A DNA stretch of 64,000 nt from Burkholderiales bacterium (GTDB lineage: Bacteria > Pseudomonadota > Gammaproteobacteria > Burkholderiales > Ga0077523): assembly GCA_022843925.1 (NCBI GenBank), contig JALHMS010000008.1, positions 62,001 through 126,000 of the forward strand, given 5' to 3'. This document shows positions 27,191-37,530 of this stretch, in pieces. Made by a program: the position numbers and the translations under genes. Every line of letters begins with the position of its first letter. Positions within the stretch are counted from its first letter, which is position 1. The notes beneath the pieces were generated by a model, which did no database searches, was not told where the DNA came from, and saw only the letters and a list, made by a program, of their open reading frames with translations.

Positions 27191-28348
27191 ATGTTCGAGA
27201 TCATCGATACCCAACCCCAGGAAGCTGTCATCAAGGTGATCGGCGTGGGCGGCTGCGGCGGCAACGCCGTGGACCACATGATCGACCGCGGCGTCGACGG
27301 CGTGGAGTTCATCTGCCTGAACACCGACGCGCAGGCGTTGAAGCGCAATCGCGCGAATCGCGTTCTGCAACTCGGTGGCGATGTCACGAAGGGTCTCGGT
27401 GCGGGTGCCAACCCCGAAGTGGGCAAGCGGGCCGCCATGGAGGACCGCGAGCGCATCGTCGAACTGATCGAAGGCGCGGACATGCTGTTCCTGACGGCCG
27501 GCATGGGTGGCGGGACGGGCACCGGCGCGGCGCCGATCGTGGCCGAGGTGGCCCGTGAGCTGGGGATTCTCACGGTGGCCGTGGTGACCAAGCCGTTCTC
27601 GTTCGAAGGCAAGCGGCTGCGCGTCGCCCAACAGGGCCTCGAGGAACTCGGCCGCCACGTCGATTCGCTCATCGTGATTCCGAACGACAAGCTGATGGCC
27701 GTGCTCGGCGAGGACATCTCGATGCTCGACGCCTTCAAGGCCGCGAACAGCGTCCTGCACGGCGCGGTCGCCGGCATCGCCGAAGTGATCAAGTGCCCGG
27801 GCCTGGTGAACGTCGACTTCGCCGACGTCCGCACGGTGATGTCCGAGATGGGCATGGCCATGATGGGTTCGGCGATGGCCTCCGGACCGCACCGCGCCGC
27901 CGAGGCGGCGGAGCAGGCCGTCGCGAGCCCGCTGCTCGAGGATGTCAACCTGGCGGGTGCCCGGGGCGTGCTGGTCAACATCACGGCCAGCACCAATCTG
28001 AAGATGAAGGAAGTGCACGAGGTGATGAACACCATCAAGGGATTCACGGCCGAGGACGCGACCGTGATCGTCGGCACGGTCATCGACGAGACGCTCGGCG
28101 AGAACCTCCGCGTGACGATGGTGGCCACCGGTCTCGGTTCCCCGGTCACCCGCCAGCAGGCGAAGCCGTTGCAGGTCATCCGGACCGGTACCGATCCGTC
28201 GCCCCTCGTGTCGGAGCCGAACTACGGGGATCTCGACACCCCCGCAGTGATCCGCCGGCGCAACCGCGACGCGACGATCGAAGCCATGAAGCAATCCGGC
28301 ATCGAGACGCTCGACATCCCGGCCTTCCTGCGGAAGCAGGCCGACTGA
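27191..28348 (+). CDS. ftsZ: Cell division GTPase FtsZ
   Basis: Tubulin-like GTPase that forms the Z ring. Features: [16 protein letters not shown], the GTP signature GGGTGTG (106-112), [11 protein letters not shown], the T7 loop region [11 protein letters not shown] with synergy residues, a linker of about 50 residues, and the C-terminal peptide [12 protein letters not shown] that binds FtsA and ZapD (zapD is also in this window). 385 residues. The ATG has GAGGAG 9 bases upstream. Confidence 0.98.
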   Translation: MFEIIDTQPQEAVIKVIGVGGCGGNAVDHMIDRGVDGVEFICLNTDAQALKRNRANRVLQLGGDVTKGLGAGANPEVGKRAAMEDRERIVELIEGADMLFLTAGMGGGTGTGAAPIVAEVARELGILTVAVVTKPFSFEGKRLRVAQQGLEELGRHVDSLIVIPNDKLMAVLGEDISMLDAFKAANSVLHGAVAGIAEVIKCPGLVNVDFADVRTVMSEMGMAMMGSAMASGPHRAAEAAEQAVASPLLEDVNLAGARGVLVNITASTNLKMKEVHEVMNTIKGFTAEDATVIVGTVIDETLGENLRVTMVATGLGSPVTRQQAKPLQVIRTGTDPSPLVSEPNYGDLDTPAVIRRRNRDATIEAMKQSGIETLDIPAFLRKQAD

Positions 28349-28458
28349 GATCGGTGATGCCGTCGTCAGGGGCGCCGGTCTTCGCCGATCGGCGCTGTGA
28401 TACCCTTTTCGCCCCTGTGATCAACGACATGTCCGACTCCCCCCACGTGCCCTCCGAG

Positions 28459-29370
28459 ATGCTCCGCCAGAGAACCCTGAAGAATGTCGTACGCGCCACC
28501 GGCGTAGGCCTGCACACCGGCGAGAAGGTGGTGCTCACGCTGCGGCCGGCAGCGCCGTCGACCGGTATCGTCTTCCATCGCGTCGATCTGCCGGTGACCG
28601 TGGACATCGCGGCGGAACCCTACGCGGTGAAGGACACGCGGTTGTCATCCTGCCTGGAGCAGGACGGCGCCAGGGTGTCGACGGTGGAGCACCTGATGTC
28701 TGCCCTGGCGGGTCTGGGCATCGACAACGTCCATATCGACCTGACCTCGGCCGAGGTGCCGATCATGGACGGGAGCGCGGCACCCTTCGTGTTCCTCATC
28801 CAGTCGGCGGGGGTCGAGGAGCAGAACGTCCCGAAGAAGTTCATCCGCGTCCGCGAATCGGTCGAGGTGCGTCACGGCGACAAATGGGCGCGGCTCGATC
28901 CCCACGACGGTTTCCGGCTCGAGTTCTCGATCGACTTCCGGCACCCCGCCTTCGACGTGACGGGCAACCGTGTCGTGGTGGACTTCGCGACGAGTTCCTA
29001 TGTGAAGGAAGTGAGCCGTGCCCGGACGTTCGGGTTCATGCACGAGGTCGAGAGCATGCGCGCCCAGGGTCTGGCGCTCGGCGGCAGCCTCGACAACGCG
29101 ATCGTGATGGACGAATACCGGGTGCTGAACGCGGACGGTCTTCGCTACGAGGATGAGTTCGTGAAGCACAAGGTCCTCGACGCCATCGGCGACCTGTACC
29201 TCCTCGGCCACCCGCTGATCGGCGCTTTCAGCGCGCACAAGTCCGGTCATGCCCTGAACAACGCGCTGCTTCGACGTCTGCTGGAGGATGAGCGGGCGTG
29301 GGAATTCGCGGAGTTCCCTGAAAGCGCGGCCGCTCCGGTGTTCGCGCAACTCCAGGCCCAGGCGGTCTGA
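28459..29370 (+). CDS. lpxC: UDP-3-O-acyl-N-acetylglucosamine deacetylase LpxC
   Basis: Zinc enzyme catalysing the committed step of lipid A synthesis. With the start at ATG 28459 (MLRQRTLKN), zinc ligands fall at His78, His237 and Asp241 and the catalytic His at 264, one less than the E. coli numbers, which supports this start. There is no good ribosome site there; ATG 28429 would add 10 residues. Other motifs: [33 protein letters not shown] and [11 protein letters not shown]. It closes the dcw cluster, as in most proteobacteria. Confidence 0.95.
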   Translation: MLRQRTLKNVVRATGVGLHTGEKVVLTLRPAAPSTGIVFHRVDLPVTVDIAAEPYAVKDTRLSSCLEQDGARVSTVEHLMSALAGLGIDNVHIDLTSAEVPIMDGSAAPFVFLIQSAGVEEQNVPKKFIRVRESVEVRHGDKWARLDPHDGFRLEFSIDFRHPAFDVTGNRVVVDFATSSYVKEVSRARTFGFMHEVESMRAQGLALGGSLDNAIVMDEYRVLNADGLRYEDEFVKHKVLDAIGDLYLLGHPLIGAFSAHKSGHALNNALLRRLLEDERAWEFAEFPESAAAPVFAQLQAQAV

Positions 29371-29404
29371 CGGCGGCCGGAGTCGTCGCGACCCGCGGCT
29401 TCCG

Positions 29405-29590
29405 ATGTTGATCATCCGGATCGCCGGTTTTCTCGTGCTGCTGTCCATCGGCATCGCGCTCGCCTTCTACGCCTTCACCCGCGACCCTCGCTATCTCGCG
29501 TTGGCCGGGCGCATCTTCCGTGTGTCCCTCTACTTCGCCGCCGCCTTCATGGCCTTCTACGTGCTCGAGCGCGTCATCCTCGTGGTTTGA
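29405..29590 (+). CDS. Small two-helix membrane protein (61 aa)
   Basis: The ATG at 29405 opens a 61-residue protein made of two hydrophobic helices (IIRIAGFLVLLSIGIALAFY and VSLYFAAAFMAFYVLERVIL) joined by a loop with TRDPRYL. No family name is recognised. It follows lpxC by 34 bases and probably shares its transcript. Its last 17 bases overlap the convergent dciA gene. Supported by coherent topology and position rather than by a known motif. Confidence 0.65.
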   Translation: MLIIRIAGFLVLLSIGIALAFYAFTRDPRYLALAGRIFRVSLYFAAAFMAFYVLERVILVV

Positions 29591-30047
29591 GGGGGGCTCC
29601 GCGTTGACGGCCGAGCATCCGTTCCAGGGCGCTTCGCAAGGGGGACGGCGGGATGTCCGCAGCGAGATGGCTGAGTGCCTCGCGGGCCGCGGGACTCACG
29701 ACGGCCTGCTTCTCGTGGGCCGCGGTCCGCGGGGCGGGCGGCCGTGTCAGGACGCGCAGCTCGGAGACGTCGAGCCCCTTGGCGCGCAGCGCCGTCAGGA
29801 GGCTCGGTCCCATGAGTCTCAGGCGGTGCGCGGCCGGCCCCGACAGTGCCGAGACGAAGACGATGCCCTCCCGGACGTTCACGAGGTCGGTGGTTCCTGC
29901 CATGCCGGCCGGCAGGCAGCGCCGGTACACCGCCTGCAGCCGAAGGAGCTCCTCCGCGTGAACCGCGATCGCGTTCGACCGGGCAAGATTGTTCACCCAC
30001 TCGGCCACGGTCTTGCCGCCGGTCGGACGTCCGCTCGTTCGGTGCAT
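29574..30047 (-). CDS. dciA: DciA-family (DUF721) replicative helicase loader/operator
   Basis: DUF721 protein; in bacteria without DnaC/DnaI, DciA assists loading of the DnaB helicase. The KH-like domain spans about residues 12-105 (LARSNAIAVHAEELLRLQAV, CLPAGMAGTTDLVNVREGIV, SGPAAHRLRLMGPSLLTALR, LDVSELRVLTRP). A disordered tail of about 50 residues follows, ending in a short helix (ALERMLG). The ATG at 30047 gives 157 residues; longer frames add only low-complexity sequence. It is divergent from secA, a linkage seen in other proteobacteria. Family sure; role inherited from the family. Confidence 0.85.
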   Translation of the reverse strand: MHRTSGRPTGGKTVAEWVNNLARSNAIAVHAEELLRLQAVYRRCLPAGMAGTTDLVNVREGIVFVSALSGPAAHRLRLMGPSLLTALRAKGLDVSELRVLTRPPAPRTAAHEKQAVVSPAAREALSHLAADIPPSPLRSALERMLGRQRGAPLKPRG

Positions 30048-30144
30048 TGTTGACTCGTCTGGAGGCGTGGAGAAAGGGGGAGCCAAGACCGGGAGCAGGG
30101 GAGAAAACGCCCCCCGCCGGGACGGCAGGTTCGCAAGGTCGGTA

Positions 30145-30153
30145 TGGTATATT
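30145..30153 (+). promoter_or_regulatory. Extended -10 promoter of the secA leader
   Basis: TGGTATATT is an extended -10 (TGN plus TATATT at 30148-30153). No good -35 is present 17 bases upstream, as is common for extended -10 promoters. Transcription from about 30160 would give a leader of about 300 bases before secA. Confidence 0.5.
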
Positions 30154-30300
30154 CGGCCGCTTCGATCGTGGTCCCCGCCCGACGTCATTGGTGTGAGCGC
30201 GCGGGATATCAAGGGTTGCCAGGGTGCCGGAGCCCCGGTTCTGGCGACAGGTCCGACGGCCTGATCGAGGTCGGGTTTGCGGGTGGTTCAGGAGCCTCCG

Positions 30301-30462
30301 ATGTCCTCCTCCACCCGATCGATCCGCCCCGGGATCCTCTGGCCCAGGCTTGTGGGTGTCCAGGAAACCGGAGGCGGCCGAATTCCAGCATCGAGGGGTG
30401 AGACAGGAGTGCTCACCCCTCGATGCGTTTTCAAGGCGTCCAACGCTCGTCATTGCTCATGA
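30301..30462 (+). CDS. Candidate secA leader ORF (53 codons), coupled to secA
   Basis: The ATG at 30301 has an ideal AGGAG with a 6-base spacer (30290-30294). The frame runs 53 codons, starting [19 protein letters not shown], and its TGA (30460-30462) overlaps the secA ATG (30459-30461). secA itself has no ribosome site within 20 bases, so its translation may depend on ribosomes finishing this ORF. The peptide has no signal sequence or known SecM, VemP or RAPP-type arrest motif. It could be a regulatory leader peptide or chance; ribosome-site quality and the ATGA junction favour the former. Confidence 0.45.
   Translation: MSSSTRSIRPGILWPRLVGVQETGGGRIPASRGETGVLTPRCVFKASNARHCS
30388..30431 (+). 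terminator. 15-bp hairpin plus TTTT in the secA leader (attenuator or terminator)
   Basis: Arms 30388-30402 and 30412-30426 pair perfectly over 15 bases around a 9-base loop (ACAGGAGTG), followed by GTTTT at 30427-30431. The form is that of an intrinsic terminator with a short U run. It lies inside the leader ORF, 33 bases before secA, so translation of that ORF would disrupt it. The loop itself carries AGGAG. Confidence 0.65.
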
Positions 30463-33179
30463 TCGCCAATCTGCTCAAGAAGGTGTTCGGCAGTCGCAAC
30501 GATCGTCTGATCAAGAAGTACATGCAGACCGTGCGCGCCATCAACGCACTGGAACCGTCGCTCGAGAAGTTGAGCGACGACGCGCTGCGGGGTCGGACGG
30601 AAGAATTCAAGGCTCGCCTCGCGAAGGGGGAGACGCTCGACCAGATCCTCCCGGAGGCGTTTGCCACCGTGCGCGAGGCCAGTCGTCGCGTGCTCGGCAT
30701 GCGGCACTTCGACGTCCAGCTCGTCGGCGGCATGGTGCTCCACGAGGGCAAGATCGCCGAGATGCGGACCGGCGAGGGCAAGACACTCGTCGCGACGCTG
30801 CCCGCCTACCTCAACGCGCTCGCCGGGACGGGCGTCCATGTGGTGACGGTCAACGACTACCTCGCCAGCCGGGACGCGGCCTGGATGGGCAAGCTGTACG
30901 GTTTCCTCGGCATGAAGGTCGGGGTCAACCTTTCGCAGATGGAGCACGGCCTCAAACAGGAGGCCTACGCCGCGGACATCACGTACGGCACGAACAACGA
31001 GTTCGGGTTCGACTATCTCCGCGACAACATGGTGTACCACACGTCTGAGCGTGTGCAGCGCACCCTCGTGTTCGCGATCGTCGACGAGGTGGACTCGATC
31101 CTCATCGACGAGGCGCGCACCCCGCTCATCATTTCCGGTCAGGCGGAAGACACGGGTGACCTGTACGTCCGCGTGAACCGCATCGTCCCGTCGCTCACCC
31201 GCGTGAAGGAAGAGGACGGCCCCGGCGACTTCACGGTCGACGAGAAGGCGCACCAGGTGCTGCTGACCGAGGCAGGGCACGAGAACGCCGAACGCCTGCT
31301 GACCGAAGCCGGCCTCCTGGCGGAGGGCAGCAGCCTGTACGACGCGGTGAACATCGGTCTGATGCACCACGTGTACGCGGCCCTGCGCGCCCACGCCCTG
31401 TTCCACCGCGACCAGCACTACGTGGTGCAGGATGGCGAAGTCATCATCGTCGACGAGTTCACGGGCCGTCTGATGTCGGGGCGCCGTTGGTCGGACGGTC
31501 TCCACCAGGCCGTCGAGGCCAAGGAAAGCGTCGCCATCCAGCGCGAGAGCCAGACGCTCGCCTCCATCACGTTCCAGAACTACTTCCGCATGTACCGCAA
31601 GCTCGCGGGCATGACCGGAACGGCCGACACCGAGGCCTTCGAGTTCCAGCACATCTACGGTCTCGAGACGGTGATCGTCCCGACGCATCGGCCCATGGTC
31701 CGCCAGGACCGCATGGACCAGGTCTTCCAGACCAACAAGGAAAAGAACGACGCGATCGTCAAGGACATCCGGGAATGCTACGACCGCGGGCAGCCCGTGC
31801 TCGTCGGCACCACGTCCATCGAGGCGTCGGAGATCCTCTCCGAGCTGCTCACCCGCGAGAAGCTGCCGCATCAGGTCCTGAACGCCAAGCAGCACGCGCG
31901 GGAAGCGGAGATCGTGGTCCAGGCCGGTCGCCCGAAGATGATCACGATCGCGACGAACATGGCGGGTCGCGGCACCGACATCGTGCTGGGCGGCAATCCG
32001 GAACCGGACATCCAGAAAGTGATGGCTGATCCGAACCTGGACGACGCTGCGAAGCAGGCGCAGGTCGCCAGGATCCGCGCCGACTGGCAGGTGGTGCACG
32101 ATCAGGTGCTTGCCCTGGGCGGTCTCCACATCGTGGGTACCGAGCGTCACGAATCCCGGCGGGTCGACAACCAGTTGCGCGGCCGTTCGGGCCGACAGGG
32201 TGACCCGGGTTCCAGCCGGTTCTTCCTGTCGCTCCAGGATCCGCTGCTGCGCATCTTCGCGTCCGATCGCGTCGCGTGGATCATGCAGAAGCTGAAGATG
32301 CCGGAGGGGGAGGCGATCGAGTCACCCCTGGTCACCCGGGCCATCGAGAATGCGCAGCGCAAGGTCGAGGCGCGCAACTTCGACATCCGCAAGCAGCTGC
32401 TCGAGTACGACGACGTCTCGAACGATCAGCGCAAGGTCATCTACCAGCAGCGGAACGAGTTGCTGGAGAGCGCCGATGTGACCGAGACGATCGTCGCGCT
32501 GCGCGAGGGTGCCGTGTCCGACATCGTCGCCGCCCACGTGCCGCCCGAGAGCGTCGAGGAGCAGTGGGACATCCCGGGGCTCGAAGCGGCACTCGAAGCC
32601 GAACTGGGGGTGAAGATTCCCGTCGCCCAGTGGACCGCCAGCGACGACAAGATGGACGAGCAGGACATCAAGACCCGGGTGCTGGCGGAGATCGGCGCTG
32701 CATACTCGGCCAAGATCGCGGCGGTCGACCAGGAGAGCTGGCACCAGTACGAGCGTGGCGTGATGCTGCAGAGCCTCGACACGCACTGGCGCGAGCATCT
32801 GTCCGCGCTCGACCATCTCCGGCAGGGCATCCACCTCCGCGGCTATGCGCAGAAGAACCCGAAGCAGGAGTACAAGCGCGAGGCCTTCGAGCTGTTCTCG
32901 ATGCTGCTGGAGACGGTGCGCAACGAGGTCACGCGCCTGCTGATGATGGTGCAGATCCGCAGCGAGGCCGATGTGGCGCAGGCGCAGGCGATCGCCGAGG
33001 AGCCCGTGCATCTCGAGAACGTGCGTTACCAGCACGCCGACTTCGACGAAGCCCTCGCGGCAGCCCCGGGCGACGACAAGCAGGAGCCGACCCGGGCACC
33101 GCTCAAGGTCGGGCGCAATGATCCGTGCCCGTGCGGCTCGGGCAAGAAGTACAAGCAATGCCACGGGAAGCTCGCCTGA
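30459..33179 (+). CDS. secA: Preprotein translocase ATPase SecA
   Basis: Motor ATPase that drives proteins through SecYEG. The start at ATG 30459 ([16 protein letters not shown]) matches the family N-terminus; ATG 30423 would add 12 residues and lies in the hairpin arm. Walker [12 protein letters not shown] is at about residue 102, followed by [49 protein letters not shown] and the [16 protein letters not shown] helix-scaffold region. The C-terminal zinc site [14 protein letters not shown], which binds SecB, is intact. 906 residues. Confidence 0.97.
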   Translation: MIANLLKKVFGSRNDRLIKKYMQTVRAINALEPSLEKLSDDALRGRTEEFKARLAKGETLDQILPEAFATVREASRRVLGMRHFDVQLVGGMVLHEGKIAEMRTGEGKTLVATLPAYLNALAGTGVHVVTVNDYLASRDAAWMGKLYGFLGMKVGVNLSQMEHGLKQEAYAADITYGTNNEFGFDYLRDNMVYHTSERVQRTLVFAIVDEVDSILIDEARTPLIISGQAEDTGDLYVRVNRIVPSLTRVKEEDGPGDFTVDEKAHQVLLTEAGHENAERLLTEAGLLAEGSSLYDAVNIGLMHHVYAALRAHALFHRDQHYVVQDGEVIIVDEFTGRLMSGRRWSDGLHQAVEAKESVAIQRESQTLASITFQNYFRMYRKLAGMTGTADTEAFEFQHIYGLETVIVPTHRPMVRQDRMDQVFQTNKEKNDAIVKDIRECYDRGQPVLVGTTSIEASEILSELLTREKLPHQVLNAKQHAREAEIVVQAGRPKMITIATNMAGRGTDIVLGGNPEPDIQKVMADPNLDDAAKQAQVARIRADWQVVHDQVLALGGLHIVGTERHESRRVDNQLRGRSGRQGDPGSSRFFLSLQDPLLRIFASDRVAWIMQKLKMPEGEAIESPLVTRAIENAQRKVEARNFDIRKQLLEYDDVSNDQRKVIYQQRNELLESADVTETIVALREGAVSDIVAAHVPPESVEEQWDIPGLEAALEAELGVKIPVAQWTASDDKMDEQDIKTRVLAEIGAAYSAKIAAVDQESWHQYERGVMLQSLDTHWREHLSALDHLRQGIHLRGYAQKNPKQEYKREAFELFSMLLETVRNEVTRLLMMVQIRSEADVAQAQAIAEEPVHLENVRYQHADFDEALAAAPGDDKQEPTRAPLKVGRNDPCPCGSGKKYKQCHGKLA

Positions 33180-33198
33180 CCCGTTGATCCAGCCGGGC

Positions 33199-33217
33199 GA
33201 CCACCGCGCCGGTGGTC
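33199..33217 (+). other. Hairpin downstream of secA
   Basis: An 8-bp stem GACCACCG/CGGTGGTC with a 3-base loop lies 20 bases after the secA stop. No T run follows, so it is at best a stabilising or Rho-assisted end; argJ may be read through from secA. Confidence 0.35.
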
Positions 33218-33304
33218 GTGCCGGTGGTTGGTGCCGGCCACTGCCGATCATCGCTGCGTGCCGTGGCCCGGATGTTCATTCCTCGTTCACGGACCTTCAC
33301 GCGC

Positions 33305-34534
33305 ATGGCCGTCAACCTCGTGCCTCCCCGCAATGAAGACCTGCATCCCGTGGCCGGCGTCGAGCTGGGTTTCGCGGAGGCGGGCATCCGCAAGGCGAAT
33401 CGCCGCGATCTGATGCTCATGCGCTTCGCGCCGGGTACACGCATCGCAGGCGTGTTCACGCAGAACAGCTTTGCAGCGGCCCCGGTACAGACCTGTCGCC
33501 GCCACCTCGAAGCGCGGGAAGCCTTCCGCGGGCTGGTCGTGAACGCCGGCAACGCGAATTGCGGCACCGGCGAAGCGGGGCTTCGGGCGTCGCGGATCAC
33601 CTGCGAGGCCGCGGCACGGCTCCTCGGCTGCGCGCCCGAGGAGATCCTGCCGTTCTCCACCGGCGTCATCCTTGAGCCTCTGCCCGTCGACCGCATCGAG
33701 CGGGCGCTGCCCGACTGCGTCGCGTCGCTGGGCGCCGACCGCTGGGCCGATGCCGCCTCCGCGATCATGACGACGGACACGGTCCCCAAGGGTGTCTCCG
33801 CGCAGGCCGACGTCGGCGGCCGCACCGTGACCGTCACCGGCATCGCGAAGGGCGTCGGCATGCTGCAGCCGAACATGGCGACCATGCTCGCCTTCGTCGC
33901 GACGGATGCCGCGGTGAGCCGTCCGATGCTCGACCGGCTGGTGCGCGAGGTCGCCGATGCGTCCTTCAACCGCGTGACCGTGGACGGTGACACCTCCACG
34001 AACGATTCCTTCGTGCTCGTTGCCACCGGTCATGCGGGCGGCAGCGAGATCGTCTCGGCCGACTCCCCGGCCTACGCTGCCCTGCGCGGTGCGCTCGTGC
34101 AGGTGGCGGCCCCGCTCGCGCAGGCCATCGCCCGCGACGGTGAGGGCGCGACGAAGTTCATCACGGTCAGCGTCGAGGGTGGACGCGATGAGGCCGAGGC
34201 GCTGCGCGTGGCGCGATCGATCGCGAATTCGCCGCTCGTGAAGACGGCGTTCTTCGCATCCGACCCGAATCTCGGACGCCTGCTGATGGCCATCGGCAAT
34301 GCCGGCGTGGACGATCTCGACACGGCAGGCGTAGACCTCTGGCTGGGCGACGTCCGGGTGATCGACCGCGGCGGGCGTGCAGCGTCCTACCGGGAGGAGG
34401 ACGGCGCCCGCGTGATGAAACCGGCGGAGATCACCGTCCGGGTCGCCCTGGGCCGGGGCAGTGTGTCCACCACGGTGTGGACCTGCGACTATTCCTACGA
34501 CTACGTGAAGATCAATGCCGAGTACCGCACCTGA
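33305..34534 (+). CDS. argJ: Bifunctional ornithine acetyltransferase / N-acetylglutamate synthase ArgJ
   Basis: Arginine pathway enzyme that recycles the acetyl group from N-acetylornithine to glutamate. It is made as a precursor that cleaves itself before Thr in the [16 protein letters not shown] motif; Thr is the nucleophile. Other motifs: [49 protein letters not shown]. The ATG at 33305 gives 409 residues; no clear ribosome site, and ATG 33272 is an alternative start. Overlaps the next gene by 20 bases. Confidence 0.95.
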   Translation: MAVNLVPPRNEDLHPVAGVELGFAEAGIRKANRRDLMLMRFAPGTRIAGVFTQNSFAAAPVQTCRRHLEAREAFRGLVVNAGNANCGTGEAGLRASRITCEAAARLLGCAPEEILPFSTGVILEPLPVDRIERALPDCVASLGADRWADAASAIMTTDTVPKGVSAQADVGGRTVTVTGIAKGVGMLQPNMATMLAFVATDAAVSRPMLDRLVREVADASFNRVTVDGDTSTNDSFVLVATGHAGGSEIVSADSPAYAALRGALVQVAAPLAQAIARDGEGATKFITVSVEGGRDEAEALRVARSIANSPLVKTAFFASDPNLGRLLMAIGNAGVDDLDTAGVDLWLGDVRVIDRGGRAASYREEDGARVMKPAEITVRVALGRGSVSTTVWTCDYSYDYVKINAEYRT

Positions 34535-35426
34535 CAGCGCCGGTTTCGCCGCGCTCATCGCCCGCGCCGAAAGTCTCCTCGGCCGTCTCGAGGCGTTCCT
34601 GCCCCGCGAGGCGCCGCTGCCGGACCTCGAGGAGTCCATCGCCTTCCGATGGCGCCGCCGCGGCAACCACGGTGCGCTCGTGCCGGTCTCGCACCCGCAC
34701 CACATCACGCTCGAGGATCTCCAGGGCGTCGAAACCCAGGCTGCCCTGATCGATGCGAACACGCGGCAGTTCGTCGCGGGCCTCACCGCCAACAACGTCC
34801 TGCTGACAGGGGCGCGCGGCACCGGCAAGTCCTCGCTCGTGAAGGCCGTCCTCAACCGGTATGCACCGCAGGGGCTGCGCCTCATCGAGGTCGAGAAGTC
34901 CGACCTCGTGGATCTTCCCGAGATCGTCGAGATGGTCGGTGCGAAGCCGCAGCGGTTCGTGGTGTTCTGCGATGACCTCTCGTTCGAGTCCGATGAGCCC
35001 GGCTACAAGGCGCTGAAGGCGATCCTCGACGGCTCCATCGCGGCCACGTCCGAGAACGTGCTGATCTACGCCACGTCGAACCGCCGCCACCTGATGCCCG
35101 AGTACATGCACGAGAACCTCGAGACGAAGTACGTCGGCGAGGAGGTGCATCCGGGGGAGACCGTGGAGGAGAAGATCTCGCTGTCCGAGCGCTTCGGGTT
35201 GTGGGTGTCGTTCTATCCGTTCGATCAGGATCACTATCTGTCGATCGCCCGGTACTGGGTCGAGCGCCTCGGCGTCACGCCTTCCAGCGAGGAGGAGCTG
35301 CGCCGCGAAGCCCTCCAGTGGGCGCTCTCGCGCGGATCACGCAGCGGCCGTGTGGCCTGGCACTTCGCCCGGGACTACGTCGGTCGGCAGCAGCTCGCGA
35401 AACTCGACGCCACGCCAGCGCCGTGA
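34515..35426 (+). CDS. DUF815-family AAA+ ATPase (303 aa)
   Basis: Predicted cytoplasmic ATPase of unknown task. Walker A is [15 protein letters not shown] (about residue 98), preceded by [22 protein letters not shown]; Walker B is [11 protein letters not shown]; a sensor-like [16 protein letters not shown] follows. These are the hallmarks of DUF815. The arrangement argJ-DUF815-Nudix is recurrent in betaproteobacteria. It overlaps argJ by 20 bases and the Nudix gene by 4, so expression is coupled. Confidence 0.9.
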   Translation: MPSTAPDSAGFAALIARAESLLGRLEAFLPREAPLPDLEESIAFRWRRRGNHGALVPVSHPHHITLEDLQGVETQAALIDANTRQFVAGLTANNVLLTGARGTGKSSLVKAVLNRYAPQGLRLIEVEKSDLVDLPEIVEMVGAKPQRFVVFCDDLSFESDEPGYKALKAILDGSIAATSENVLIYATSNRRHLMPEYMHENLETKYVGEEVHPGETVEEKISLSERFGLWVSFYPFDQDHYLSIARYWVERLGVTPSSEEELRREALQWALSRGSRSGRVAWHFARDYVGRQQLAKLDATPAP

Positions 35427-36388
35427 CGGGCGACGCTCCCGGCGAACGCTGGATCGAGGTGGCGGCAGCCGTCATCGAACGTGACGACGGAAGCTTCCTC
35501 CTCGCGCAGCGACCTGCCGGGAAAGTCTACGAGGGTTGGTGGGAGTTTCCCGGCGGGAAGGTGGAATCCGGCGAGGCTGTGGCGCACGCACTCGGCCGCG
35601 AATTGGAGGAGGAACTCGGCGTCGAGGTCCACTCGGCCTACCCCTGGATCTGCCGCACGTTCCGTTATCCGCATGGCAACGTGCGGCTCCACTTCTTCCG
35701 CGTGACGCAGTGGCGCGGCGAGCCGCTGTCGCGGGAAGGTCAGGCCTTCGCGTGGCAGACGCTGCCCGATCTCACCGTGTCGCCCATCCTGCCGGCGAAC
35801 GGTCCGATCCTGGCTTCCCTTGCCTTGCCGCTGGTGATGGGCATCACGCCGGCGGGCGCACACGATCCCGCTGCAGGGTTTCCGGACGTTCTCGATGCTG
35901 CGCTGCAGCGGGGGCTCCGGCTCGTGCAGATCCGGATCCATGGAGCTTCGTCCGAAGAGCGGATCGAGTTCGCTCGCGCAGTGCTGAACCGGGCGCGCGC
36001 GGCCGGCGCCAAGGGGATTCTGAACGGCACTGCGGACGAGGCGCTGGCCACCGGTGCGGACGGCCTTCACCTCACGGCGCGCGCCCTGCGGAACCTGGAG
36101 GTGCGCCCCGACCTGGCGCTCGTCGGCGCTTCCTGCCACGACGCCGCCGAGCTGGACCGCGCGGAGTCCCTCGGGCTCGACTATGCGTTGCTGGGGGCCG
36201 TACGGCCGACCGCGACCCACCCGGATGGTGAGAGCCTGGGCTGGGACAGGTTCGCATCGCTCGTCTCGGGACGCGCCCTGCCGGTGTACGCGATCGGAGG
36301 CCTCGGTCCGGCGGATCTCCACGACGCGCGCACTGCGGGAGCCCACGGCATCGCCTGCATTCGAGGCGCCTGGACCCCGGTGGCCTGA
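35423..36388 (+). CDS. Nudix (MutT-like) hydrolase fused to a ThiE-like domain (321 aa)
   Basis: N-terminal MutT-type Nudix domain (about 8-135) with an intact Nudix box, GKVESGEAVAHALGRELEEE plus LGV, expected to clear 8-oxo-dGTP or a related nucleotide. The C-terminal half (about 145-320) has the TIM-barrel pattern of thiamin phosphate synthase: LRLVQIRIHG, ILNGTADEALATGADGLHLT, ALVGASCHDAAEL, YALLGAVRPTATHPDG, VYAIGGLGP. Key ThiE positions differ: NDR is NGT and the Lys of the QxRxK segment is missing, so synthase activity is doubtful. MutT-ThiE fusions occur in other proteobacteria (PA4400 type). The GTG start overlaps the ATPase stop. Confidence 0.9.
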   Translation: MTGDAPGERWIEVAAAVIERDDGSFLLAQRPAGKVYEGWWEFPGGKVESGEAVAHALGRELEEELGVEVHSAYPWICRTFRYPHGNVRLHFFRVTQWRGEPLSREGQAFAWQTLPDLTVSPILPANGPILASLALPLVMGITPAGAHDPAAGFPDVLDAALQRGLRLVQIRIHGASSEERIEFARAVLNRARAAGAKGILNGTADEALATGADGLHLTARALRNLEVRPDLALVGASCHDAAELDRAESLGLDYALLGAVRPTATHPDGESLGWDRFASLVSGRALPVYAIGGLGPADLHDARTAGAHGIACIRGAWTPVA

Positions 36389-36409
36389 GGTCCTGCCGAC
36401 CGCCGGACG

Positions 36410-36619
36410 TCAGTCCCCGGACCGATCGAAGGCGTCCGTCATGCCGGAGTCGGGCTCCTCCACGGGAATGCTGTAGGCGTCCGAGGCCCACTGACCGAGA
36501 TCGATCATCTTGCAGCGCTCCGAGCAGAAGGGGCGCCAGCGATTGTCGGGAGAGTAGAGCGAAAGCCCCCCGCACTGCGGGCAGCGGACCTGACGGGGGC
36601 GGGGCGAGGGGGAGGTCAT
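36410..36619 (-). CDS. yacG: Zinc-binding DNA gyrase inhibitor YacG
   Basis: Small zinc protein that binds GyrB in E. coli and inhibits gyrase. The four ligands are in CPQCGG and [14 protein letters not shown], the classical DUF329 layout. 69 residues from ATG 36619, with GGAAA about 11 bases upstream. It is the last gene of the leftward pilDCB-coaE-zapD-yacG series and converges on the Nudix-ThiE gene (21 bases apart). Confidence 0.92.
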   Translation of the reverse strand: MTSPSPRPRQVRCPQCGGLSLYSPDNRWRPFCSERCKMIDLGQWASDAYSIPVEEPDSGMTDAFDRSGD

Positions 36620-36705
36620 GCGTTGCGGGTTTCCGGGCGGAGGCGTGAGTCGGGTGCGCGGAATCCTGCCTGGAAATGACGGGGCCGGAGGGCTCGACGA
36701 CGCGA

Positions 36706-37461
36706 CTACAGGTTGCAGTACGTCAGTTCGAAGTCCACGTCGCCCTCGTAGGTGCGGCCGCGCTCGGCGCCCTGGGCCTGGGTGAACCGGATGTTGAGTG
36801 CGTACTTGTTCGCGCTGACCTCGGGCACGCACGGATAGTGAGAATCCACGTTCACCCGGAGCATCTGGGCGAGCTTCCCGCCCATCATCTGCTGGAACAG
36901 GCCCTGGGTCGCGCTGGCCGGGCCGGTCTTGCCGCTCTCGCGCAGCAGGCGCAGCACGATGCGCACGCCTTCCTTCAGCGGCCCGAAGGGTGCCGCCCAT
37001 TTGGCGATGTCCGCACGGCGCGCATCGGCATCGAGGTTCAGCCAGTAGTGATACGACGGCAGGTCGAACTCGCAAACGCCGCCGGGGATCCCGACACGCT
37101 GGCGGATGCCCATCAGCCATTCGTTCTCGCGGAGTTCCTGACCGGTCTTGCCGGACGACTGGAAGAGGCCGGCGTTCGCGTGGTCGATCTCGCCAAGCAC
37201 CTTGTCGAGGGCCTGGGCCGAGATGGCCGGGTTGCTGCGAAGCGCCTCGAGATGCTGCCGCTGTCGCTCGAGCTCCTGCATCATCTCGGACTTGAGATCG
37301 GCCCGACCCGACACTTCCAGGATTTCGAAGAGCGTGACGATCGCTGCGTGGTGTTCACGACCGGCGTCGTGGGCCACGAAGTATTCGAGTTTCTCGTGCA
37401 GGTCTTCGAGACGAAGCAAGGTCCTGACGCGTTCGTTGAGTGGAAACTCGTAGCTGATCAC
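36706..37461 (-). CDS. zapD: Z-ring associated protein ZapD
   Basis: Cytoplasmic FtsZ cross-linker that binds the FtsZ C-terminal peptide. Motifs: [68 protein letters not shown] and [20 protein letters not shown]. 251 residues, with a GTG start at 37461. Position between coaE and yacG is typical. Confidence 0.95.
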   Translation of the reverse strand: MISYEFPLNERVRTLLRLEDLHEKLEYFVAHDAGREHHAAIVTLFEILEVSGRADLKSEMMQELERQRQHLEALRSNPAISAQALDKVLGEIDHANAGLFQSSGKTGQELRENEWLMGIRQRVGIPGGVCEFDLPSYHYWLNLDADARRADIAKWAAPFGPLKEGVRIVLRLLRESGKTGPASATQGLFQQMMGGKLAQMLRVNVDSHYPCVPEVSANKYALNIRFTQAQGAERGRTYEGDVDFELTYCNL

Positions 37462-37530
37462 AGCGCGTCCGGCAGGAAATTATTCCTGCGAGTATCGACC
37501 AAAGGGGGGACGGAAGTAAACATGCGCACG

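Noticed and set aside
25334-28294. 986-codon open frame antisense to ftsQ, ftsA and ftsZ
   Set aside because: Shadow of strong codon bias in real genes; His/Arg/Asp-rich with no domain pattern.
29574-30212. Longer 212-residue form of DciA
   Set aside because: The added N-terminus is low-complexity and has no family similarity; ATG 30047 precedes the conserved domain.
30144-30401. 85-codon ORF in the secA leader
   Set aside because: It starts inside the -10 element, has no ribosome site and a composition typical of a random GC-rich frame.
30301-30462. Leader ORF as a SecM homologue
   Set aside because: No signal sequence and no FxxxxWIxxxxGIRAGP-like or RAPP-type arrest motif; reported only as a coupled leader ORF.
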